A DNA stretch of 14,219 nucleotides from Candidatus Woesearchaeota archaeon UBA153. Its GTDB lineage: Archaea > Nanobdellota > Nanobdellia > Woesearchaeales > UBA525. Positions 1 through 6,745 of the stretch are shown here, piece by piece; within the stretch, counting starts at the first letter, position 1, and every line of letters starts with the position of its first letter. Below the pieces are notes generated by a model that was given only the letters and a program-made list of their open reading frames with translations, did not search any database and had not been told where the DNA came from. The position numbers and the translations under genes are program-made. Location: the NCBI GenBank assembly GCA_002503705.1, contig DASH01000046.1, positions 1 through 14,219 of the forward strand, in the 5' to 3' direction.

Positions 1-41
1 GGTTTCTCGTCGAGAACCGGCGGGAATCGTCTTCCAGAACC

Positions 42-49
42 TATATAAA
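42..49 (+). promoter_or_regulatory. Archaeal TATA box of the first operon
   Basis: TATATAAA lies in an otherwise GC-rich stretch. A start about 26 bp downstream of its centre would fall near position 72, giving a leader of about 20 nt before the ATG at 93. No clear Shine-Dalgarno sequence is visible in that leader. Positions 1-41 hold no gene that I can see; positions 4-16 are a short inverted repeat (TTCTCG-T-CGAGAA) that could be an operator or the tail of an upstream hairpin. Confidence 0.7.
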
Positions 50-92
50 CACTCGGCGGGTCTTCTCGACGGAAAACCAAGGGTTCCACCTC

Positions 93-1508
93 ATGAAGAT
101 CGCTATCTTCGGCACCGGTTATGTCGGTCTCGTCACCGGCGTCTGCTTCGCGGAGCTCGGGAACGATGTCGTCTGCGCGGACGTCAACTCGCAGAAAGTT
201 GCGCTTTTGGAACGCGGCGCGAGTCCGTTTTTTGAGCCTGGCTTGCAGGAGAAGCTCGAGCGGAGCAAACGCGAAGGCCGGCTCTCGTTCACGACCGACC
301 TGCACGCGGCCGTCGCGACCGGCGACCTCCTCTTCATCTGCGTCGGCACGCCCGCCGCGCACAACGGCAAGGTCGACCTGCAGTACGTTGAAGCGGTCGC
401 GCGGACGATTGGCGAACACCTCGACGGCGAGAAGCTCATCGTCATCAAGAGCACCGTGCCCGTCGGGACCGCGGCGCGCTTGAGGACCGTCATCCGAGAA
501 GCGCTCGACAAGCGAAAGGCCAAACACCAGTTCCGCATCGTCAGCAATCCCGAATTCTTACGTGAAGGCGCCGCGGTCAACGACTTCTTCAACCCAGACC
601 GGGTCGTCATCGGTCTGGAACAAGACGACACGGTCTCGAGAGAAGTGATGGAGAAGCTCTACCGGAGCGTCGCGCGCGCCAACCGGCCGATCGTCTTCAC
701 CGACAACAAGAGTGCGGAGCTCATCAAATACGCGAGCAACGCGATGCTCGCGACCAGGATTAGCTTCATGAACCAGCTCAGCCAGTACTGCGAAGCGGTC
801 GGTGCGGACATCACCGCGGTCTCGAAAGGCATGGGTTTCGACTCGCGCATCGGCAGCCGGTTCCTCCAGCCAGGCGTCGGGTACGGCGGCTCGTGTTTTC
901 CAAAAGACGTGCAAGGGTTGATTACGAGCGTGAAGGATGCCGGTTGCGACGCGTCCATCTTCGAAGCGGTCCACGAGGTGAACGAGACGCAGAAGCGCAG
1001 TCTCGCGCCGAAGATTGAGACGCTCCTCGGGAAAGACTTGCGTGGGAAGCGCGTCGCCTTGTGGGGGCTCGCCTTCAAGCCGAAGACTGACGACATCCGC
1101 GAAGCGCCTTCATTGGTCATCGCGTCGTGGCTTCTCGAGAAAGGAGCGTCGGTCGCTGCGTTCGACCCTGAAGCGATGACAAACTTCAAGAAAGACTTTC
1201 CGCGCATCGAGTACGGCGAGAACCCGTACGACGTCCTCAAGGACGCTGACCTTCTCGTCCTCGTCACGGAGTGGGACGAGTTCCGCAACCCGGACTGGGA
1301 ACGCGTCAAACAGCTCATGCGGACGCCGAACGTGATTGACGGGCGGAATATATACCTCGCGTACCGCGAAGACCTCGCGAAGCTCGGTTTCTTGTACAGC
1401 GGCGTCGGCGTCTCGAAGGGCGTTCCCGTCGAGTCAGGACGCCGTGAGGCACCATCTGCCTCGAAAGTGCCGAAGCTCGTAGCGAAGCGGAGCGTGAAAC
1501 GCCGATGA
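93..1508 (+). CDS. ugd: UDP-glucose 6-dehydrogenase
   Basis: Oxidises UDP-glucose to UDP-glucuronate in the cytoplasm with two NAD+. The N-terminal Rossmann motif GTGYVG begins at residue 7. Canonical catalytic residues are present: E154 and E158 in NPEFLREG, K212 and N216 in AELIKYASN, C268 and D272 in GGSCFPKD. The C-terminal domain keeps the AFKPKTDDIREAP motif. The protein is 471 residues. The family fold ends near LYSGVG, after which about 29 residues form a Lys/Arg-rich tail ending KRSVKRR. The ATG at 93 is chosen because the Rossmann strand begins immediately. It is first in an operon and its stop overlaps the next start (ATGA, 1505-1508), so it probably supplies UDP-glucuronate directly to the epimerase downstream. 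A function other than UDP-glucose oxidation is unlikely given the complete motif set. Confidence 0.95.
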   Translation: MKIAIFGTGYVGLVTGVCFAELGNDVVCADVNSQKVALLERGASPFFEPGLQEKLERSKREGRLSFTTDLHAAVATGDLLFICVGTPAAHNGKVDLQYVEAVARTIGEHLDGEKLIVIKSTVPVGTAARLRTVIREALDKRKAKHQFRIVSNPEFLREGAAVNDFFNPDRVVIGLEQDDTVSREVMEKLYRSVARANRPIVFTDNKSAELIKYASNAMLATRISFMNQLSQYCEAVGADITAVSKGMGFDSRIGSRFLQPGVGYGGSCFPKDVQGLITSVKDAGCDASIFEAVHEVNETQKRSLAPKIETLLGKDLRGKRVALWGLAFKPKTDDIREAPSLVIASWLLEKGASVAAFDPEAMTNFKKDFPRIEYGENPYDVLKDADLLVLVTEWDEFRNPDWERVKQLMRTPNVIDGRNIYLAYREDLAKLGFLYSGVGVSKGVPVESGRREAPSASKVPKLVAKRSVKRR

Positions 1509-2491
1509 GAGTCATCGTGACTGGCGCAGCTGGCTTCATCGGCAGCCACGTCGCGGAAGCGCTCCTCGAACGCGGCGACGCAGTCCTCGGCATCGACGAG
1601 GTGAACGAGTACTACGACCCGCGCCAGAAAGAGGCGAACTTCGCCCTCCTCCGAAAGCACTCGAAGTTCTCGTTCCTCAAACTCGACATCCGCGACGCTC
1701 CAACTTTGACTGCTGCGTTCATCGAGTTCAAGCCGGAAAAGGTCATCCACCTCGCCGCCCGCGCTGGCGTCAGGCCGAGCATCGAGCAACCGCGGTTGTA
1801 CTACGAAGTGAACGTGCTCGGCACCCTCAATGTGCTTGAGGCGATGCGCGCCGCGCACGTCAACGACCTCGTCGCGGCCTCCTCCTCCAGCGTGTACGGG
1901 AGCCGGAACCCGACGGCCGGCGCCTTCAAGGAGGACGACCGCGTCGACACGCCAATCAGCCCGTACGCGGCGAGCAAGAAAGCGATGGAAGAGCTCTGCC
2001 ACGCGTACCACGAGCTGCATGACCTCAACATCACACTCCTCCGCTTCTTCACCGTCTACGGACCGCGCGGCCGGCCGGACATGGCCTTGTACAAGTTCCT
2101 CGACGCAGTCCACCACGACGAGCCGATTACCGTCTACGGCGATGGGTCGACGGCTCGAGACTACACGTACATCGCGGATATCACCGCCGGCGTCCTCGCC
2201 GCAGTCGACAAACCCTTCCCGTACGAAGTCATCAACCTCGGCAACGACCACCCCGTCAGGATGGACGAAGTCCTGAAGACGATCGAACGCGTTGCGAAGA
2301 AAGCTCCGAGAATCGTGCGTGAACCCCCGCACCCCGCGGACGTCCCGTACACGTGCGCAGACCTGGCGAAAGCGAAACGGCTCCTCAACTACGCGCCGAA
2401 GACGAAACTCGCAGACGGGATCGCAGCGTTGAACGAGTGGCTTTTCACCGCGGAACGTTTGCTTGACAGTTCACAGCATAAGGCGCTGTAG
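1505..2491 (+). CDS. NAD-dependent epimerase, UDP-glucuronate 4-epimerase-like
   Basis: An extended short-chain dehydrogenase/reductase of 328 residues. The N-terminus has the GAAGFIGSH dinucleotide motif; a serine cluster at residues 126-129 precedes VYG, and the catalytic pair is Y154-x3-K158 in SPYAASKKA. VNEYYDPRQK near residue 35 and ARAGVRPSIEQP near residue 89 are typical of UDP-glucuronate 4-epimerases, and the gene is translationally coupled to the UDP-glucose dehydrogenase. The likely reaction is therefore UDP-glucuronate to UDP-galacturonate. UDP-glucose or UDP-HexNAc 4-epimerisation is the main alternative. The substrate is inferred from sequence style and context; the SDR epimerase fold is seen directly. 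Confidence 0.85.
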   Translation: MRVIVTGAAGFIGSHVAEALLERGDAVLGIDEVNEYYDPRQKEANFALLRKHSKFSFLKLDIRDAPTLTAAFIEFKPEKVIHLAARAGVRPSIEQPRLYYEVNVLGTLNVLEAMRAAHVNDLVAASSSSVYGSRNPTAGAFKEDDRVDTPISPYAASKKAMEELCHAYHELHDLNITLLRFFTVYGPRGRPDMALYKFLDAVHHDEPITVYGDGSTARDYTYIADITAGVLAAVDKPFPYEVINLGNDHPVRMDEVLKTIERVAKKAPRIVREPPHPADVPYTCADLAKAKRLLNYAPKTKLADGIAALNEWLFTAERLLDSSQHKAL

Positions 2492-2492
2492 C

Positions 2493-2498
2493 GGTGAT
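2493..2498 (+). promoter_or_regulatory. Shine-Dalgarno deciding the flippase start
   Basis: GGTGAT just after the upstream stop codon matches the archaeal 16S 3' end. It sits 5 nt (counting from GGTG) before GTG 2502. This favours GTG 2502 over the in-frame TTG at 2463, which lies inside the upstream gene. Confidence 0.7.
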
Positions 2499-2501
2499 CT
2501 T

Positions 2502-4031
2502 GTGACTGATTCTCCAACGTATGCTCATCGCGCAGTCAAGGGCTATCTACTCGTGCTCATTTTCACGGTGCTTGCAGGCCTCGCCGGTTATCTCTTCCGT
2601 GTCATCCTCGCGCGGCAACTCTCAACCGTCGAATTCGGCCTCTTCTTTGCCATCTTCACGTTCTATTGGCTTCTTGAGTACTTCCGTTCGTGGGGGCTCG
2701 CCTCTGCTCTCGCTAAATTCATTCCTGAGTTTTTAGCTAAGAATGAACACCTCAAGATCGATAATGCTTTCAAGCTTGTTACCGGATTCCATCTCGTCAC
2801 GGGCATCCTCCTCGGAATCTTCTTCTTCTTCACCGCAGGATTCTTCGCGCGCCATTACTTCCATAATCAGACGGCGGTCCTCGCAATTCAAGTTTTTGCT
2901 GTCGCGTTTGTCATGAGAGGCGTTAAGGACGACCTGCGACTCTTCTTCCAAGGTTTTCAAGATATGTTCTGGTATGCAGTCATCTACTTCCTCGAGAACA
3001 GCTTTCTCCTCCTCGTAGTTCTCCCCCTCCTCCTCGTCACGAAGACTGCGCTCGCTCCCGTCCTTGCATATGTTATCGTCTTCACTCTCATCACAATTCT
3101 CTCTGCATTTGTGATGCTCCGGAAACGGAACCCGTTCAAGACGAAGTTCTCCTATTCGCCGCGCCTTGTTCGGCAACTCTGGTCGTACGGGTTCGCCCTC
3201 ATGCTCGGCGGCTTGGCGAGCATGGTCTACTTGTACACTGACACGCTCATCCTCACGTACTTCCGTTCGCTCTCGGAAGTCGGCGTGTACGGCGCGACCG
3301 TCACCATAGGAATGACGCTCACCTTTCTTACAACCCCGCTCGTCGCAGTCCTCTATCCGATGATGAGTGAGCTTTGGGCCGGGAAGAAACGTTCGTTGCT
3401 TCGCGAGAACCACAACCGCGCCAGCACGTACATGCTCGCTATCGTTCTCCTCCCCGCGCTCGTCGTGTTCGCCTTTCCTGAACCGATCCTTCGTCTCCTC
3501 TTCGGTGAGGAGTATGTCGCCGGCGCTTTCACGCTTCGCATTCTCATTCTCGCGACGCTCTTCCTCGTCCTCGCGACCTTCCAGCTCAACACACTCAACG
3601 CGACCGGACACGCGAAGGTCGCACGCAATCTCGGCGTCGCAGTAGCGCTCTTGAACCTCGTCGCGAACCTCTTGTTCATCCCATCGTACGGTATGGTCGC
3701 GGCTGCGGCGACGACGTTCGCGAGCTACTTCACGCTCTTCGTCGCCTCAACGTTCACGCTTCGCTCTCGGCTCGGCTTCAAGACGCCGTGGCTACGCTGG
3801 CTTCGTTGCACCTTGGCGGGCGCTGTCGGTCTCGCGACCCTTCTTCTCGCGAAGTTTGTCATCGGCGGACCTCTTTGGGTGCACGTCGGCGTTCCCGTTC
3901 TCTTTGGCGGCCTCGCGTATGCGTTCGCGCTCTTCCTCTTCCACGGCTTGACGCGCGACGACTGGCAGTTCTTCCTCACTCATTTTCCCTTCGCGCGTCG
4001 ACTCGCGTTCTGGCAGAATGAAGCGTTCTGA
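2502..4031 (+). CDS. Wzx-type polysaccharide flippase (MOP superfamily)
   Basis: An integral membrane protein of about 509 residues, starting at GTG behind a clear GGTGAT site. Hydrophobic helices run along the whole length, as expected for a 12-14 helix Polysacc_synt/MATE-like transporter. The first is GYLLVLIFTVLAGLAGYLF, followed by the family hallmark STVEFGLFFAIFTF and GLASALAKFIPEF. Such proteins move lipid-linked sugars across the cytoplasmic membrane. Closing the operon after two UDP-uronate enzymes fits export of a uronate-containing glycan, but the cargo cannot be read from the sequence. The first 650 bases have visibly lower GC and more T-ending codons than the flanking enzymes. 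No glycosyltransferase accompanies it in the window. Confidence 0.88.
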   Translation: MTDSPTYAHRAVKGYLLVLIFTVLAGLAGYLFRVILARQLSTVEFGLFFAIFTFYWLLEYFRSWGLASALAKFIPEFLAKNEHLKIDNAFKLVTGFHLVTGILLGIFFFFTAGFFARHYFHNQTAVLAIQVFAVAFVMRGVKDDLRLFFQGFQDMFWYAVIYFLENSFLLLVVLPLLLVTKTALAPVLAYVIVFTLITILSAFVMLRKRNPFKTKFSYSPRLVRQLWSYGFALMLGGLASMVYLYTDTLILTYFRSLSEVGVYGATVTIGMTLTFLTTPLVAVLYPMMSELWAGKKRSLLRENHNRASTYMLAIVLLPALVVFAFPEPILRLLFGEEYVAGAFTLRILILATLFLVLATFQLNTLNATGHAKVARNLGVAVALLNLVANLLFIPSYGMVAAAATTFASYFTLFVASTFTLRSRLGFKTPWLRWLRCTLAGAVGLATLLLAKFVIGGPLWVHVGVPVLFGGLAYAFALFLFHGLTRDDWQFFLTHFPFARRLAFWQNEAF

Positions 4032-4069
4032 ACGAGGAGAGTCTGCGCGTTTGACATACCGTATCTCTT

Positions 4070-4318
4070 TTACCTGTCGAGCCAGGAGAGGTGCGGGCCG
4101 GTGTGGGCGTTGAACCACGAACCGCACGACTTACAGAAAAAGCGCGCAAGTCCGTTCCTTTCCGTGCCTCGTCGAACGATAGACCAGTACTTGCCTTCTT
4201 TTTCCCTGCGACGTCCGCAGTGTGGGCAGACGCAATAGATGGTCTTTTCATCGATGATAACCAAGGGCGGGCCTTTGCGGGTTTTTCGTGTGTCGATTCT
4301 CCGTCTTTCGAGAACCAC
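4070..4318 (-). CDS. Small zinc-ribbon protein
   Basis: An 82-residue basic protein starting at GTG; upstream in frame is a stop at 4330-4328, so the start is tightly bounded. C31-x2-C34 (CPHCGRR) and C62-x2-C65 (FCKSCGSWF) form a plausible zinc ribbon, followed by NAHTG. The spacing and the FxCKxCGxxFNxxTG pattern resemble the zinc-binding head of IS1/IS1595-type transposases. A chain ending soon after could be a transposase remnant; equally it could be a stand-alone nucleic-acid-binding regulator. It is convergent with the flippase gene and divergent from the operon at 4413. The Cys pattern makes a shadow ORF unlikely. I do not recognise a specific function. Confidence 0.65.
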   Translation of the reverse strand: MVLERRRIDTRKTRKGPPLVIIDEKTIYCVCPHCGRRREKEGKYWSIVRRGTERNGLARFFCKSCGSWFNAHTGPHLSWLDR

Positions 4319-4364
4319 TTCTCTTTTTTATGCTTTGTGAAAAAAGCGCGCATCATTCATAAAG

Positions 4365-4372
4365 CTTAAATA
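4365..4372. promoter_or_regulatory. TATA box in the divergent promoter region
   Basis: CTTAAATA precedes the + strand operon; a start about 26 bp away would lie near 4395, shortly before the GGAGG site at 4401-4405 and the ATG at 4413. The same AT-rich patch (4358-4372) read on the - strand could serve the zinc-ribbon gene (GTG at 4318) with a leader of about 17-24 nt. The 4032-4412 interval otherwise contains only the zinc-ribbon gene. Confidence 0.6.
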
Positions 4373-4412
4373 CGCTCCCTCGGTCTTTCGAGGACGTTCC
4401 GGAGGCATCTCT

Positions 4413-5747
4413 ATGAATCTTCGTGATGAACTCAAGACTGGCAAAAAACGGCTCGCAATCTGGGGTCTCGGCTACATCGGCTTCTCGTCTATGGCACACT
4501 TCGCTCATGAAGGTGTCAAGTGCATCGGCACCGACATCCTCCAATGGCGGATTGACGCGGTGAACCGGGGGGACGCGACGACCACGAATCTCGAATACTG
4601 GATCGGCTTCGACATCAAGCCTCTCGCACGCGAGAAGGTCATCCATGCGACACTTGACTGGCAGGACCTCGTCAAGCCCGATGTGGCAGTCCACCTCGTC
4701 ACAATCCCGACGGAGAAGGACGGCAAGCCGTACCACGACATCCTGAAAGACGTCATCGAGAAAATCGCGACGTTCAAGAGCGTCAAGACCGACCATCCTG
4801 TGCTCGTCATCGTCGAGAGCACGCTCACGCCGACCGTGGTCGACCACCTCGTCATCCCGTTGCTGAAGCAGAAAGGGCTCGAGGTCGGCAAGGACATCCT
4901 CCTCGGCGTCGCCCCGCGCCGCGATTGGTTCACGGCGGCGGACAAAGGCTTGAACGTCCTTCCGCGAGTCGTCGGCGGCACGACGTCGGAGACGACCGAC
5001 CTGATGGCGGACGTGCTCGGCATCATCTGCAAGAATGTCATCAAGGCGCCGGACCACAAGCACGCGGCCATCGTCAAAAGCATCGAGAACGCGTACCGTC
5101 AGCTCGACATAGCATTCGCGAATCAGTTGACGCTCGCATACCCTGACATGGACATGAAGTGCATCCTCGAGATGGTCGGGACGAAGTGGAACGTGAACAC
5201 GTACCGCCCGAGCTTCGGCACGGGTGGTTATTGCATCCCGCTCGCCCCGCAGTATGTCCTGGAAGGTGCGAAGAACCCGGAAGAGCTCACCCTCCTCCAG
5301 GCGAGCCTGAAGACCGACTTCGGACAGCCCGCGCGCGTCGTGAAGAGCCTGCTCAAGCGCGGCGTGAAGAAGGTCGGCGTCCTCGGCATCGCGTACACGC
5401 AAGACCTGCAGGTGCACGTCCTCAGCCCCATCCTCCCCGTCATCAAGGGATTGAAAGAGGCGGGCGTCCAGGTCAAGGTGAACGACCCGTACTACAAGGA
5501 CGAAGACCTGAAGAAGATCACCGGTTGCGAGACGTTCGCCTTCCCCGACGGGATGGAAGGGTTCGACACGATACTCCTCGGCGCGGGCCACATGCCGTAC
5601 CACTTCATCGACCACGGCCGCATCCTCGCGAACCTCAAATCGTGCACGCTCGTCATCGACAACAGCGACCGGACGATCTGGAAAGAGATCAACTTCCCGA
5701 AGAGCGTCCAGTACTACGCGACCGGCCAGGCGCACTGGCTCGACTGA
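4413..5747 (+). CDS. Divergent nucleotide-sugar (UDP-HexNAc-type) 6-dehydrogenase
   Basis: 444 residues with the three-domain layout of UDP-glucose/UDP-HexNAc dehydrogenases: Rossmann motif GLGYIG near residue 20, IENAYRQLDIAFANQL in the middle domain as in WecC/WbpA, and a C-terminal UDP-binding domain. Catalytic C274 (GGYCIP), K222 and N226 are kept. Other conserved positions are changed: SPER becomes APRR (R169), the Asp four residues after Cys is A278, and the usual AYK-x4-DDxRxSP motif reads AYTQDLQVHVLSP (T329, V334, V336). The gene heads the long operon with a good GGAGG site seven bases before ATG. It may oxidise UDP-GlcNAc or UDP-ManNAc at C6, but the substitutions make substrate and even activity uncertain. 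Confidence 0.75.
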   Translation: MNLRDELKTGKKRLAIWGLGYIGFSSMAHFAHEGVKCIGTDILQWRIDAVNRGDATTTNLEYWIGFDIKPLAREKVIHATLDWQDLVKPDVAVHLVTIPTEKDGKPYHDILKDVIEKIATFKSVKTDHPVLVIVESTLTPTVVDHLVIPLLKQKGLEVGKDILLGVAPRRDWFTAADKGLNVLPRVVGGTTSETTDLMADVLGIICKNVIKAPDHKHAAIVKSIENAYRQLDIAFANQLTLAYPDMDMKCILEMVGTKWNVNTYRPSFGTGGYCIPLAPQYVLEGAKNPEELTLLQASLKTDFGQPARVVKSLLKRGVKKVGVLGIAYTQDLQVHVLSPILPVIKGLKEAGVQVKVNDPYYKDEDLKKITGCETFAFPDGMEGFDTILLGAGHMPYHFIDHGRILANLKSCTLVIDNSDRTIWKEINFPKSVQYYATGQAHWLD

Positions 5748-5787
5748 AGACGACGGACAGTAGTGGAGAACGGACGGAGATGATACC

Positions 5788-6735
5788 ATGAAAGCACTCG
5801 TCACGGGCGGCGCCGGGTTCATCGGTAGCCACCTCGTCGAAGCGTTGGTCAACGAAGAGCATTTCGACGAGGTCGTCGTCCTCGACACGCTCAACAAGGG
5901 CAAGGTCGAGAGCATCAAGCACCTCATCGACACGAAGAAGGTGCGCCTCATCGAGGGTGACATCCGCTGCCGCGACATCGTGGACGAAGCGATGCAAGGC
6001 GTTGACTACGTCTTTCACACCGCAGCAATCCACATCACGCAGAGCAGCAAGTCGCCGGACGAGTGCATTGATATCAACATCCAAGGCAGCTACAATGTCT
6101 TCCGCTCCGCGCTCGACCACAAGGTCAAGCGCGTCATCTTCTCCTCCTCATCGAGCGTGTACGGCGACCCGCGCAAGCTGCCCATGCACGAGGACGACCA
6201 GCTCTATCCTGCAGAACCATATGGCGCAGCGAAACTTTATGCGGAACACTTGCTGCAACACCTTGCCAAGCAAGGCTTGCAGTGGAACGCGCTCCGCTAC
6301 TACAACGTGTACGGGGAACGCCAAGCAGCGCACGCGTACTACACGACTGTCGTCATCCACTTCATCAAGCGTATCATGAACGGTGAAGCGCCGACGATTG
6401 ACGGGAAGGGCGATCAGAGCATGGACTTTACGCACGTCTCGGATGTCGTCCGCGCGAACATCGCCGCGATGAAGTCCGAGGCGGTGAACGAGGCGTTCAA
6501 CGTCGGCACTGGCCGGAGCACGACGATCAAGGAGCTCGCCGAGATTATCATCAAAGCGCTCGGGAAAGACGTCAAGCCGATCTTCCGCGACCGCGAAGTC
6601 CTCGTGACTCGCCGTCAGGCCGACACGAAGAAAGCGGAGAAGCTTCTCGGGTTCACGGCGAAAGTGACTGTCGAAGAGGGTATGACGCTCGTCGCGCGCG
6701 AGATCGCGGCGCATCCGGAGAAGTACGGGAGCTGA
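5788..6735 (+). CDS. SDR nucleotide-sugar epimerase (GalE-like)
   Basis: 315 residues with N-terminal GGAGFIGSH, a serine run before VYG near residue 120, and the catalytic Y145-x3-K149 (PYGAAK). The proximal motif is SSSSSVYG, not the TDEVYG of RmlB-type 4,6-dehydratases, so an epimerase is the better call than a dehydratase. The start ATG follows GGAGATGAT by three bases, 40 nt after the dehydrogenase stop. It repeats the dehydrogenase-plus-epimerase order of the first operon. A UDP-HexNAc or UDP-HexNAc-uronate substrate fits its neighbour, but this is inference. It could alternatively make a keto-sugar for the aminotransferase downstream. Confidence 0.8.
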   Translation: MKALVTGGAGFIGSHLVEALVNEEHFDEVVVLDTLNKGKVESIKHLIDTKKVRLIEGDIRCRDIVDEAMQGVDYVFHTAAIHITQSSKSPDECIDINIQGSYNVFRSALDHKVKRVIFSSSSSVYGDPRKLPMHEDDQLYPAEPYGAAKLYAEHLLQHLAKQGLQWNALRYYNVYGERQAAHAYYTTVVIHFIKRIMNGEAPTIDGKGDQSMDFTHVSDVVRANIAAMKSEAVNEAFNVGTGRSTTIKELAEIIIKALGKDVKPIFRDREVLVTRRQADTKKAEKLLGFTAKVTVEEGMTLVAREIAAHPEKYGS

Positions 6736-6740
6736 GGTGA
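6734..6740 (+). promoter_or_regulatory. Shine-Dalgarno deciding the aminotransferase start
   Basis: GAGGTGA overlaps the upstream stop. It supports ATG 6746 (or ATG 6743) as the start; the in-frame GTG at 6737 lies inside the site itself and is unlikely to be used. Confidence 0.65.
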
Positions 6741-6745
6741 CCATG

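Noticed and set aside
659..2332. 557-residue open frame on the - strand
   Set aside because: It runs antisense across both the dehydrogenase and epimerase genes, with low-complexity Arg/Val/Asp/Glu composition and no motifs. It is a shadow of GC-rich codons.
2733..3611. 292-residue very acidic open frame on the - strand
   Set aside because: It is the complement of a membrane protein rich in CTC and TTC codons, which gives Glu/Arg runs; not a gene.
4061..4072. T-rich stretch after the flippase as a terminator
   Set aside because: Only a TCTCTTTTA run with no hairpin, and it overlaps the stop codon of the opposite gene; too weak to call.
3976..4356. 126-residue - strand frame starting with two Met codons in the divergent promoter
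   Set aside because: It overlaps the zinc-ribbon gene in another frame and shows no family motif, while the zinc-ribbon frame has paired CxxC motifs.
4353..5978. 541-residue open frame on the - strand
   Set aside because: Antisense to the second dehydrogenase, with biased composition and no recognisable domain; a codon-bias shadow.
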